In this document: one piece after another, positions 40,379 through 47,570 of the stretch
Layout of the letters: each line of letters starts with the position of its first letter
Numbering within the stretch: the stretch's first letter is position 1
Origin: a virus
DNA: 64,000 bases
Virus record (IMG/VR): IMGVR_UViG_3300015372_000001
Coordinates: 1 to 64,000 of that record
Strand: one strand, 5' to 3'
Made by a program: the position numbers and the translations under genes
The notes under the pieces: model-generated
Database searches by the model: none
Told to the model about the DNA's origin: nothing
What the model saw: the letters and a program-made list of their open reading frames with translations, nothing else

Positions 40379-40800
40379 AGCTTCTCCCCAGCGATCTTCT
40401 CGGCGATCCGGCGGACCTGGGTTGCCGAGTTGGAGCCGTCGAACAGCGCGCCCGCCTGCTCGTCGGTGAGACCGAGCTCCGTTATCGCGACGTACCGGAC
40501 ATGGATCCCGTCCACCACGTCCGTGGTGGTGTACCGGGAGTCGGCATGCATCCCGACCCAGCCGGCCACACAGTAGGCAGTGCCGCAGTGCGCCCGGATC
40601 TGGTTGAGCTGCTCGTTGTTGACTCGGGTGCCGTCGCTGTTCCAGACCATTCTGACCAGGTGGTCGGCCATGTAGTTGGGGGGCGTCACGTACCCGCCCT
40701 GCCACCACTCGCGGTCGATCTCGGGCAGAGCGTCCTGCTCCTCTACCCACTCCACTGCCTTCCGCAGCAGCGGGATGTTGGGACTGATGTTCTCGGTCAT
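40375..40800 (-). CDS. Conserved actinophage protein with CGTAYCVAGW motif
   Basis: 141 residues. Contains IRAHCGTAYCVAGWVGM, a motif I recognise from unknown actinophage proteins, plus ITELGLTDEQAGALFDG. Precedes the tandem triplet of DUF6197-like genes and shares the WCQ/C-x-x-GA flavour with them. Function unknown. Confidence 0.68.
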   Translation of the reverse strand: MTENISPNIPLLRKAVEWVEEQDALPEIDREWWQGGYVTPPNYMADHLVRMVWNSDGTRVNNEQLNQIRAHCGTAYCVAGWVGMHADSRYTTTDVVDGIHVRYVAITELGLTDEQAGALFDGSNSATQVRRIAEKIAGEKL

Positions 40801-41201
40801 GGGATGATCCCTTCATCCGGGTCGAACCCAGCTCTCGCGATCTTCTCGCACTTGGCCAGCAGGTCCTCGACCTCCGTCTGGGTGGTGGTATCGGCGTCGT
40901 TCCAGCAGGTGACCACGCCGACCGGGGCCGGCTGAAGGTCTCCGTCCTCGTCGTACTTGCGCTCGTCGTAGTCGAGCTGGCTGGCCAGCAGCCAGACCGC
41001 CTCGGTCATGTCCTCGTGCTCGGAGACCAGTTGCTCCAGGGACTCGTTGTCGGTCTCGAACAGACCCTGACAGAACGCCATCCCGCCCATCATGCAGACG
41101 TGGCCGTTCTCCTCGTTCAGGGTGCCCTGAGCCCAGCCGTGCTCCCGGATGTACTCCCGGGTGCTGGCCAGCAGGTCGGCCACCCTGTCCATGATCTTCA
41201 T
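40797..41201 (-). CDS. DUF6197-like protein, tandem copy 1
   Basis: 134 residues. Shows the DUF6197-like pattern: REHGWAQGTLNEENGHVCMMGGMAF and a WNDADTTTQTEVEDLL segment. It ends KIARAGFDPDEGIIP, nearly identical in protein and DNA to the end of its neighbour at 41198-41563. Function unknown. Confidence 0.72.
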   Translation of the reverse strand: MKIMDRVADLLASTREYIREHGWAQGTLNEENGHVCMMGGMAFCQGLFETDNESLEQLVSEHEDMTEAVWLLASQLDYDERKYDEDGDLQPAPVGVVTCWNDADTTTQTEVEDLLAKCEKIARAGFDPDEGIIP

Positions 41202-41563
41202 GTGGTGATCCCTTCATCCGGGTCAAACCCGGCTCGTTCGATCTTGGCTGCCTTGCGGAACGTGTCCAGGACGTGCTGCTTGCCCCGGGCACCCCTCTCC
41301 TTGTCGTCGTTCCAGGTCATGACGTTGCCCGAGGCGAGGACGATGTTCTCGGATCCGTCGATCGCCTTCATCAGGGCCTGACAGGCGCGCGCGACCTCCG
41401 GGGCCTGTACCTGGCTCTCGTCCAGGTCAGCGGAGAACAGGATCGCGCCGACGGCGCAGCTCTGGTTCCGGTTGGGACCGAGGAGGGCACCCCTCCACCA
41501 GCCATGGTTCTCGAGGTAGTCGGCCGCGGCGTCCAGCCAGTCGGCCACGGATGCGAACTTCAC
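41198..41563 (-). CDS. DUF6197-like protein, tandem copy 2
   Basis: 121 residues. LENHGWWRGALLGPNRNQSCAVGA, MTWNDDKERGARGK and the ending KIERAGFDPDEGITT. The last ~25 bases match those of copy 1 with few changes, pointing to a fairly recent duplication. Confidence 0.72.
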   Translation of the reverse strand: MKFASVADWLDAAADYLENHGWWRGALLGPNRNQSCAVGAILFSADLDESQVQAPEVARACQALMKAIDGSENIVLASGNVMTWNDDKERGARGKQHVLDTFRKAAKIERAGFDPDEGITT

Positions 41564-41901
41564 AGCTCGTCCCTCTCCGCGATCTTGATGGCTCGGTCGA
41601 ATGCCTCTACCACCTCGGCCTGGGTCCGACCGGCGGCGTCGTTCCAGTCGATCAGGTCGTACTCCCAGGGCCCGGTGGTGAGCTCGGTGATGGCCATCTC
41701 CACCACCCGCTGGTCGTTGTACAAGCGCTCCTGGACGGGGCCACGGTGCCCGATCTGCTCCAGGACCGCCATCCGCAGCGCTCCGATCGAGCAGAACCTC
41801 AGCTGCCCGTCATCGTCGGTCGTCATCTCGATGTTCTGGGCCCAGCCGTTCGCGATCTTGTCGCGGGCTGCGGTCAGCTCCGCGACTGTTCGCGTCTGCA
41901 T
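41560..41901 (-). CDS. DUF6197-like protein, tandem copy 3
   Basis: 113 residues from ATG 41901, which has GGAGAGGGA upstream and lines up with the starts of the two paralogues (VAEL matching VADW). An ATG at 41940 overlapping the previous stop would add 13 residues. Contains ANGWAQNIEM, LRFCSIGALRM, and LIDWNDAAGRTQAEVVEAFDRAI. Function unknown. Confidence 0.68.
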   Translation of the reverse strand: MQTRTVAELTAARDKIANGWAQNIEMTTDDDGQLRFCSIGALRMAVLEQIGHRGPVQERLYNDQRVVEMAITELTTGPWEYDLIDWNDAAGRTQAEVVEAFDRAIKIAERDEL

Positions 41902-41936
41902 CAGTGGTCCCTCTCCGCGGGTGTAACGGGGTCGCT

Positions 41937-42425
41937 TCATCTTTGGTTCCCTTCCGTGGGGTTGTCTTCTTCCATCTGCTTGGCGATCTCCTTGGGGTAC
42001 ATCACGACCATCGCGTCGTTCCAGGAGTCGGCGTAGTTGTACTGGCGCTCCCCGGTTGCGGCGTCCAGAGCATCGATGAACTGGCTCAGAAACGACCGCG
42101 AAGTGTCCTCGGGGTGCTCATCACCCGGGGTCCATCCGGTCCAGCGGGTGACCAGCAGGGAGTGTCCTTGCTCGGCCTCCTCGCGGGTGGAGTACCGGAT
42201 CATGTCCAGGTCGGTGCTGTCGTCGGGGCCGAAGACCATCGACTCGAAGATCAGCGGCGGGCCTTCCTCCCTGAACGAGTGGTCCAGCCCGAGCCAGACC
42301 GTGGAGACCCGGCAGCCGCCGGGCAGCTCGGTGTAGCCGATCCGGCGGTGCTCGAAGTCCTCGAACGTCTCGCACCACTTCTCCATGGTGATCGGCTGAC
42401 CGTCCATGTCGTAGTAGTGGCTCAT
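41937..42425 (-). CDS. Conserved actinophage protein
   Basis: 162 residues. MSHYYDMDGQPITMEKW, VSTVWLGLDHSFREEGPPLIFESMVFG and RYSTREEAEQGHSLLV form a pattern I recognise as a widespread unknown actinophage family. Its C-terminal half also has a SWNDAMVVMYP segment echoing the DUF6197-like copies. Function unknown. Confidence 0.72.
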   Translation of the reverse strand: MSHYYDMDGQPITMEKWCETFEDFEHRRIGYTELPGGCRVSTVWLGLDHSFREEGPPLIFESMVFGPDDSTDLDMIRYSTREEAEQGHSLLVTRWTGWTPGDEHPEDTSRSFLSQFIDALDAATGERQYNYADSWNDAMVVMYPKEIAKQMEEDNPTEGNQR

Positions 42426-42694
42426 GTGTACCCCCAGCCCGAGCTCCCTCCGTCGTTGACCTCCTCGAACTCGACGGTGGTGGTGAACCGCAGCCCAGAC
42501 TCGGTGACGATGGTGAAGGACTGGATGGTCCCGGAGTCACTGCGGTTCTCCTCGACGTGATCGACCTTGATCGGGAACTCATCGAAGCCCACGACTGCCC
42601 GAAAGCAGCCGAGGATCAGGTACTTCAGAGACCGATCCGGCATCGGGGTCTCACCGGGCCCCGGTGGGCCCATGCGGATGTGTCTCCTGGTCAT
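42422..42694 (-). CDS. Hypothetical protein
   Basis: 90 residues from ATG 42694 (GGAG ribosome site, ATGA overlap). Beta-rich (YLILGCFRAVVGFDEFPIKV, SFTIVTESGLRFTTTVEFEEV), ending in a Gly/Ser-rich tail. Function unknown. Confidence 0.6.
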   Translation of the reverse strand: MTRRHIRMGPPGPGETPMPDRSLKYLILGCFRAVVGFDEFPIKVDHVEENRSDSGTIQSFTIVTESGLRFTTTVEFEEVNDGGSSGWGYT

Positions 42695-42846
42695 GACGCC
42701 TTCTCCTTCGGTGCCTGGTACCACCAGCGCTTGCACTCGGCGCAGAAGTGGTCTCCGTCGTTGTGGTCGCCGGTGCAGGTGTGGGTGTGGCCGGGATCGG
42801 CGATCCCCGGCATGGTCGCCCGGCAGATCTTCGGCTTGTCGTTCAC
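42691..42846 (-). CDS. 51-residue zinc-binding protein
   Basis: Translated from GTG 42846 to TGA at 42691, with GTGA and ATGA overlaps on its two sides. Contains C-x-R..., HTHTCTGDHNDGDHFCAEC, a Cys/His-rich segment, and ends in YQAPKEKAS. A real gene by its perfect fit between neighbours, though short. Confidence 0.68.
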   Translation of the reverse strand: MNDKPKICRATMPGIADPGHTHTCTGDHNDGDHFCAECKRWWYQAPKEKAS

Positions 42847-43046
42847 AGCCACACCACCTGAGTGGCACCGTCATGACCGTGGATCGACATCGCGTCGTCC
42901 AGGTTGGCCCAGATCACGGTGGAGGCCTTCTCGGTCAGCCACCTGATCGCCACCGTGCCGTCGGTGAACTGCACGCCCTCGGCCACGATCCCGGTGCCCG
43001 AGACACCGGAGACATCGCGGTCGCGGAGCAGCCGGAAGGTCCTCAC
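42843..43046 (-). CDS. Hypothetical protein
   Basis: 67 residues from GTG 43046 (GTGA overlap). MRTFRLLRDRDVSGVSGTGIVAEGVQFTDGTVAIRWL is a beta-rich domain shared by several small actinophage proteins of unknown role. Confidence 0.64.
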   Translation of the reverse strand: MRTFRLLRDRDVSGVSGTGIVAEGVQFTDGTVAIRWLTEKASTVIWANLDDAMSIHGHDGATQVVWL

Positions 43047-43384
43047 AGGAACTCCACTCGGGAGAACGGGTTCCCCACAACCGGGTGCTTCGGCTTGTCT
43101 CCGTGAGAGGAAGGACCGATCATCTGCTGCCCGGCGTGGAACTTGCAGATGTCGTTGTAGCAGCTGATGCAGTAGTGGCCGATCATCCCGCAGCAGGACC
43201 TGATCGTGACCACCTTCGCCGGGTTGGAGCAGGTGAAGTTGTTGCCGACGGTCTCCACCGGACCTCCGTTCTCGGCGCGCTGGAACTTGTGCCCGATGCA
43301 CTTCGGCACCTTCTCCTGGGACTCCTCCGGGTCGAAGTCCAGGTGGGTGATCTCGGCCGGGACTGTGGTGTTCTGCTCACTCAT
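43043..43384 (-). CDS. Cysteine-rich protein
   Basis: 113 residues. CIGHKF, NNFTCSNPAKVVTI, SCCGMIGHYCISC and CKF give a dense cysteine/histidine set, so metal binding is likely. Function unknown. Confidence 0.62.
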   Translation of the reverse strand: MSEQNTTVPAEITHLDFDPEESQEKVPKCIGHKFQRAENGGPVETVGNNFTCSNPAKVVTIRSCCGMIGHYCISCYNDICKFHAGQQMIGPSSHGDKPKHPVVGNPFSRVEFL

Positions 43385-43844
43385 CGCCGCTCCAGATCCC
43401 GAGCAGCGGCTGCCGGTCCCGGTACTCCTCCTCGAAGTCCTCGTGCCAGGGGAACCTGTCGCTGGCGTCCGGCCAGACGATCTGCAGTGCCTCCACCTGT
43501 CCGAAGAGGTGGTTGCACATGGACAGCGGGTAGTCCCCGAGGGGCTCCAGGACCTCCAGAACGGCCACTCTGAGGCCTCGCAGCACCTCGGTGGAGTAGG
43601 TGTCCGGGTAGAACCTGGTACCCCGCTGAACGGCCTGGTACGCCGCGTTCAGGACACCGTGCGCCTGCTGCTGCACCATGCCCATCACGATCATGTCGGG
43701 GTGGTCGTGCTTGGTCATCCCGACGGTGTAGGTGAAGTACTCGTTGCCCGGGCCGAGGTCGTCCTCGGTGGGGAACACCGAGATCGCCGCCCAGCCGGTG
43801 CGCTCGATGTCGTCAAGGACCTTCCGGTCCACCTTGTCCAGCAT
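43377..43844 (-). CDS. DUF4262-like protein
   Basis: 155 residues from ATG 43844 (GGAGAGGAAG region upstream). FPTEDDLGPGNEYFTYTVGMTKHDHPDMIVMGM is the DUF4262 signature (YTVGM...HPD). Members occur in phages and bacteria, with unknown function. Overlaps the preceding gene by 32 bases. Confidence 0.76.
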   Translation of the reverse strand: MLDKVDRKVLDDIERTGWAAISVFPTEDDLGPGNEYFTYTVGMTKHDHPDMIVMGMVQQQAHGVLNAAYQAVQRGTRFYPDTYSTEVLRGLRVAVLEVLEPLGDYPLSMCNHLFGQVEALQIVWPDASDRFPWHEDFEEEYRDRQPLLGIWSGDE

Positions 43845-44184
43845 CTTCCTCTCCTTCCGGTGTGGTTGAACGTGCGATCTGCTCCTCGGTGTAGCGGCAG
43901 CCGATGGCGAAGCCGTCCACCCACAGCGCCATCCCCAGCGCCCGCAGATCGAGGTCGGTCTGGAGCGCGGGGTTGATCTCGGTCCCGCGCAGGACCCGTT
44001 GGTTGCACAGGTAGACCACGGAGTCGGGGTCGGCATAGACCGCCACGATCTCCTTGGGATGGTGACCACCCTCGCCGGCCTGACCGTCGAGGTAGTTGAC
44101 CGCATCGGACAGCCACCAGAAGTCGGTGTGCCGGGGACGGTCAGGGAACCTCGGGTCGTTGAGCGGGTCGATGAAGTCGTTCAC
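43813..44184 (-). CDS. Hypothetical protein
   Basis: 123 residues from GTG 44184 (GTGA overlap). FWWLSDAVNYLDGQ, KEIVAVYADPDSVVYLCNQRV, LRALGMALWVDGFAIGCRYT, then a charged tail. Overlaps the DUF4262-like gene start. Function unknown. Confidence 0.62.
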   Translation of the reverse strand: MNDFIDPLNDPRFPDRPRHTDFWWLSDAVNYLDGQAGEGGHHPKEIVAVYADPDSVVYLCNQRVLRGTEINPALQTDLDLRALGMALWVDGFAIGCRYTEEQIARSTTPEGEEDAGQGGPEGP

Positions 44185-44327
44185 GACCGCTCACCCACTT
44201 CGGGCGGAGTGACGCACGGCTCGCATTGGTCGTCGAGGTTGTCGCGCTCCCAATCCGTCAGGGCATGGCCGCAGGTTCGGCAGACGATTGCCCGCGAGCG
44301 ACCCGCGTCATTCTCGGCGTTAGGCAT
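44181..44327 (-). CDS. 48-residue zinc-ribbon protein
   Basis: From ATG 44327 with a GGGAGGA ribosome site; its start overlaps the upstream TAA and its stop overlaps the next GTG. CRTCGHALTDWERDNLDDQCEPC is a clear zinc ribbon. Ends VTPPEVGERS, similar to its upstream neighbour's end. Confidence 0.68.
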   Translation of the reverse strand: MPNAENDAGRSRAIVCRTCGHALTDWERDNLDDQCEPCVTPPEVGERS

Positions 44328-44580
44328 CGCGTCCTCCCTCGGGCGGAGTGACGCGGGTCCAGTCGCTCACCATCCGGGTCTCAATGCGGAGGTTCCGCTT
44401 CGGGGCTCTGAGCGACCTTTCCTCCACGATGCGGAGCGCGGCCTGCACGGCGTCAAGGGATGGGACCTCGTGCATCCGAACCGCGTTGTGCGAGCCGTCC
44501 ATGTTCGGGGTGTCGCTGTCGTAGGCGACGCACCAGACCTGGCGTAGCCCATTCTCGGCGGTAGATGTCTGGTCGTTCAT
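44320..44580 (-). CDS. Hypothetical protein
   Basis: 86 residues. RQVWCVAYDSDTPNMDG, a helical LDAVQAALRIVEERSL and an end RVTPPEGGRDA. Its last codons share a 16-base direct repeat with the neighbouring zinc-ribbon gene (44339-44354 and 44200-44215). Function unknown. Confidence 0.62.
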   Translation of the reverse strand: MNDQTSTAENGLRQVWCVAYDSDTPNMDGSHNAVRMHEVPSLDAVQAALRIVEERSLRAPKRNLRIETRMVSDWTRVTPPEGGRDA

Positions 44581-44885
44581 GGCAGCTCCTTGCAGCTCGG
44601 GCAGACCCCGAACATGAAGATCACCTGGACGTTGCCCCGCATCCGGACCGAGTGGCCGGTGTAGAACTCGTCCGGGCAGTAGGCACCGCAGTTGTCGCAG
44701 GTGCGCTCCCAGACCTCACGGTCGTGATCGGTGGCGTTCTCCTCGGGCTCGGTCAGCGGGGTCATCACCACGTTGGCCGGCACGTCGGCGGCGTTGCCCA
44801 TGTGCTGCTCCATCAGGGCCAGCCGCTGGTCGATGCTCGCCCGCAGCCACGTCGGCTCAGGCTGGAGCTTGGGCTTGTCATCCAT
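44577..44885 (-). CDS. Zinc-binding hypothetical protein
   Basis: 102 residues. Helical N-terminus, then CDNCGAYCPDEFY and CPSC. Zinc site likely. Overlaps the previous gene start by nine bases. Function unknown. Confidence 0.62.
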   Translation of the reverse strand: MDDKPKLQPEPTWLRASIDQRLALMEQHMGNAADVPANVVMTPLTEPEENATDHDREVWERTCDNCGAYCPDEFYTGHSVRMRGNVQVIFMFGVCPSCKELP

Positions 44886-45129
44886 GGCTCTCCTCCGGAC
44901 AGCCGCCGTCCTCGTTCAGATGCCGGTCCAGGGACTCGGCGTCCTCGAACCGGTAGTGGCAGTGCGGGCACTCGTGCAGGCCAGGCAACTGGTCCTCCTC
45001 CTCGGGGTAGTTGGTCTCGCAGAACGGGTTCGCGCAGGCCAGCGGCCCACCCACCACCCATCCCTTCGGCTTGTAGATGGTGGTGTGCCCGCAGTACGGG
45101 CACACCGGGGAGTACTCAGATGTGGACAT
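44878..45129 (-). CDS. Zinc-finger protein, ribbon plus C2H2-like finger
   Basis: 83 residues. CPYCGHTT with CANPFC makes a ribbon; CPHCHYRFEDAESLDRHLNEDGGC has the spacing of a C2H2-type finger. Likely binds nucleic acid or protein. Overlaps the previous gene by 14 bases. Confidence 0.66.
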   Translation of the reverse strand: MSTSEYSPVCPYCGHTTIYKPKGWVVGGPLACANPFCETNYPEEEDQLPGLHECPHCHYRFEDAESLDRHLNEDGGCPEESHG

Positions 45130-46312
45130 CGACCACGGCCAGGTATGCCTCGTCCGGCAGGCTGTCGATCAGCCGGGCGAACTCGCGCTCCCAGGTGGTC
45201 TGGTCCTTCTCGTTGCTGACCGTCCCGAACCAGCCCATCCGACCCTGCTCGTGCCACTGACCGTCGACCAGCACCGCGTGGGTGATCCCAGCGCCGTCAC
45301 GAGCGTGAGCGACGTACGCCTCACGACCACCGGAGTTGACGTACCAGGCCTCCAGCGGGTCATCGAGCCACGGCATCAGGTGGGCCTCGGACAGGGCCTT
45401 GATGAACGGCTGGTTGTGGAACTGGTGGCGAGCCTCGTTGGTGAGCTGCTGCCGGTTCTGCACCCACTCGGCCTCCGAGACCGGCTCCAGTTTCTCCGCA
45501 GTCCTGGCCAGCACGTAGCCGTCGTAGGTCTCGTCCGGGTCGGTGTCGTGGTCGAAGTACACCCGGCGCAGCAGGTCCGGCCAGCTCTCCGGCAGCTCCA
45601 GGCCGACGGTCGCCTTCTCGAAGGCGTCGTAGCCGGCCTCGGCGTTCTGCCCAGCCATCATCCGCATCGCCTCGAAGTCGATCTGGCCCTTGCGAGCCAG
45701 GTCCGCCCGGCCCTCGAAGTTGCTGCCCTGGTCGTCACCGAAGGTGCCTCCGTTGCCGAGCACGGCGTCCTGGGAGCCGTCGTAGACCGGGAGCTGCTCC
45801 TCGCCGTGAACCCGGTCCTCACCGACCGGTGACCGGTCCTCCAGTGCCCTGCGCCACTCCGGTACCGGTACCGCGGCCAGGTTCACCGCGGGCTTGAGCT
45901 GGTAGAAGCCGTGCCAGCGACCACCGAGGGTCCACCAGTCCCAGCGCGAGTCCGGGTTGTAGCTGGACAGGTAGCCGAACCGGTCCTCCTCGGCGTCGTA
46001 GATCCCGCGCTCACAGCCGTTGCCGAAGTAGCCACCGACGGCCATCCGGGCCCACTCGTTCCAGGCCTCGAGGTTGCCCTCGGTCACGTAGTCATCGAAC
46101 GGCTTGGTCGGACCGTCGTCACCGGTGCAGTACTCGGGGTGCTCCCGGTAGAAGGTCTGGGCCTGCTGGACGCCATCGGCTTCCACCCACTCCGGGTAGG
46201 GGTCCATCTCCTTGTTCTCATCGAAGGGATCGAGGATCCCTCCCAACATCTCCATCGCCTCGGCAGAGGTACTGGCGTCACGGATTACCACGGTCACGGT
46301 GCTGTGCGACAT
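45116..46312 (-). CDS. Conserved hypothetical protein, first gene of the leftward arm
   Basis: 398 residues from ATG 46312 with a GGAAGGGA ribosome site; the frame is open further upstream through the leader terminator and is not expected to be translated. Contains VVIRDASTSAEAMEMLGGIL, RFGYLSSYNPDSRWDWWTLGGRWHGF and REAYVAHARDGAGITHAVLVDGQW. The WDWW...GGRW pattern is familiar from actinophage proteins of unknown role. First gene after P-leader-terminator, so likely expressed early and strongly. Confidence 0.72.
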   Translation of the reverse strand: MSHSTVTVVIRDASTSAEAMEMLGGILDPFDENKEMDPYPEWVEADGVQQAQTFYREHPEYCTGDDGPTKPFDDYVTEGNLEAWNEWARMAVGGYFGNGCERGIYDAEEDRFGYLSSYNPDSRWDWWTLGGRWHGFYQLKPAVNLAAVPVPEWRRALEDRSPVGEDRVHGEEQLPVYDGSQDAVLGNGGTFGDDQGSNFEGRADLARKGQIDFEAMRMMAGQNAEAGYDAFEKATVGLELPESWPDLLRRVYFDHDTDPDETYDGYVLARTAEKLEPVSEAEWVQNRQQLTNEARHQFHNQPFIKALSEAHLMPWLDDPLEAWYVNSGGREAYVAHARDGAGITHAVLVDGQWHEQGRMGWFGTVSNEKDQTTWEREFARLIDSLPDEAYLAVVDVHI

Positions 46313-46343
46313 TCGGTTCCCTTCCATAGGTTGTCTGGGCATG

Positions 46344-46393
46344 AAAAAGGCCCGGTACCGGAGAAGCTTCCTCTGCTCCTCCGACACCGGGCC
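46344..46393 (-). terminator. Intrinsic terminator in the leader of the 45116-46312 gene
   Basis: Read leftward, an 8-bp outer stem plus an inner stem, followed by TTTTT. It lies about 70-118 bases downstream of the promoter at 46469-46498. A second hairpin (46407-46427, 8-bp arms) precedes it. Confidence 0.78.
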
Positions 46394-46468
46394 GGTCTTC
46401 CTTGAACCTTCCCAGAACGGTTGGGAAGGGCCTGGATCAGGGCATGCGGTGCCCCAAACGCTAGGTTC

Positions 46469-46498
46469 ATTGTATCTCATCTAGGTAAAGACGCACAA
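46469..46498 (-). promoter_or_regulatory. Leftward promoter of the 45116-46312 operon
   Basis: Read leftward: TTGTGC, an 18-base spacer and TACAAT. The -10 box is near consensus and lies in an A/T-rich patch. Confidence 0.66.
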
Positions 46499-46500
46499 GG

Positions 46501-46523
46501 GCCGAGACGATGTTCGTCCCGGC
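46501..46523 (-). terminator. Hairpin between the two leftward promoters
   Basis: A 9-bp stem with one mismatch and a 3-base loop, followed leftward by CCTTGTGCGTCTTT. It could end a short RNA started at the 46644-46672 promoter. Confidence 0.5.
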
Positions 46524-46643
46524 CTGTTCGGAGTATCAGCGCGGCACTGTGTCTACGTGACGGGCCGACTGATTGACCCCGAGGCGAGGTGTGATCCCCG
46601 CCAGAGACCGCCGGCTAACCTGCCCAGCGATCTCATGTACCCC

Positions 46644-46672
46644 ACTGTAGGCCATACACCACAGGTTGTCAA
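46644..46672 (-). promoter_or_regulatory. Leftward promoter with consensus -35
   Basis: Read leftward: a perfect TTGACA, a 17-base spacer and TACAGT. The palindrome GGTTGTCAACC at 46664-46674 covers the -35 box and is an operator candidate. The 415-base gap 46313-46727 contains only these two promoters, their hairpins, and a weak rightward TACCGT (46692-46697). Confidence 0.64.
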
Positions 46673-46727
46673 CCAGGGCAGCCAACCTCGTTACCGTGGA
46701 GGGGAGGGGGAGCGCGAAGGGGATGCC

Positions 46728-46991
46728 ATGACCAGGCGAAGGTTCCGGGACCGGCCTACCGGGGAGATCATGGTGCTGATGATCGCGGCCACGATCTGCA
46801 CCTACATCGCGGCCACGATGGTCGTGCTGTTCATCCTGGCGATCACCACCGACCGGGACCTGTCGGGTCCAGCTCGGAACATCGCCGACATCATCAACAC
46901 CCTGATCGGTCTGCTGGCCGGCTACCTGGCCGGCCGTACCGACATCGCACTCGGGCACAAGAAGGAACCGGAGCAGCCCAGTGAACCGTAG
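46728..46991 (+). CDS. Two-helix membrane protein, holin candidate
   Basis: 87 residues from ATG 46728 (AAGGGG ribosome site); the frame is open earlier but only into the control region. Two hydrophobic helices (about 14-38 and 55-72) linked by a short polar loop, with a basic N-terminus and a charged C-terminal tail. That layout fits a small class II holin, but no endolysin is nearby, so the call is tentative. The C-terminal segment DIINTLIGLLAGYLAGRTDIAL recurs in actinophage membrane proteins. Confidence 0.58.
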   Translation: MTRRRFRDRPTGEIMVLMIAATICTYIAATMVVLFILAITTDRDLSGPARNIADIINTLIGLLAGYLAGRTDIALGHKKEPEQPSEP

Positions 46992-47553
46992 GTGGACCTC
47001 GATCCTGGGCTACGGCTCTGCGCTGGTGCTGAGTGGTGTCGGGTTCGCTGCTGCCAGCTACGACCGGGCGTCATCTGCCAATGCGCCATCGGCTCCATCG
47101 GCGTCAACTGGACCCAGTAGTAGCCCAACAGTGTCTCCTACACCTCCGGCTAGCTCACCGACACCAGTACCAGGACCGCGAGGAGAACCAGGACCGAGAG
47201 GCCCACGAGGCCCCCGAGGAAAGCCAGGAACACCGGGCTCGACAGGTCAGGCAGGTCAGAAGGGTGAGACTGGCTCAACCGGTCCACGAGGACCAGCAGG
47301 ACGACCAGGAGAACCAGGAAGGGCGGGACCAGGAGGACCAGCAGGACCTCCCGGTGAGAGGGGACCACGAGGTGTGAGAGGACCGAGGGGGGCATCGGGA
47401 CAGGATGGTCTACCGGGCCCGCAGGGCCCAGCCGGACCTCCCTGTCCGGATGGCTACACCGGGATGGATCTGGGGGTCCACATCAGGGAACCGATCGATC
47501 GGACAGTTCAGATGTTCGTCTGCGTCCGGAACGACCAGCTCCCGATCGGCTGA
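46981..47553 (+). CDS. Collagen-like protein with N-terminal membrane/signal segment
   Basis: 190 residues from GTG 46981, overlapping the previous gene by 11 bases. A hydrophobic N-terminal segment ([18 protein letters not shown]) is followed by a Ser/Pro-rich stalk, then about 90 residues of near-perfect Gly-X-Y collagen repeat. It ends in a small domain with two cysteines ([19 protein letters not shown]...MFVCVRND). Collagen-like repeats trimerise; the N-terminus suggests export or membrane anchoring, in contrast to the usual tail-fibre use of such repeats. Confidence 0.78.
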   Translation: MNRRWTSILGYGSALVLSGVGFAAASYDRASSANAPSAPSASTGPSSSPTVSPTPPASSPTPVPGPRGEPGPRGPRGPRGKPGTPGSTGQAGQKGETGSTGPRGPAGRPGEPGRAGPGGPAGPPGERGPRGVRGPRGASGQDGLPGPQGPAGPPCPDGYTGMDLGVHIREPIDRTVQMFVCVRNDQLPIG

Positions 47554-47570
47554 AGGCTATGACCTGATGG

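Noticed and set aside
47150-47395. Hydrophobic minus-strand frame that looks like a membrane protein
   Set aside because: It is the antisense of the Gly-X-Y collagen repeat, which always yields Leu/Val-rich reverse frames.
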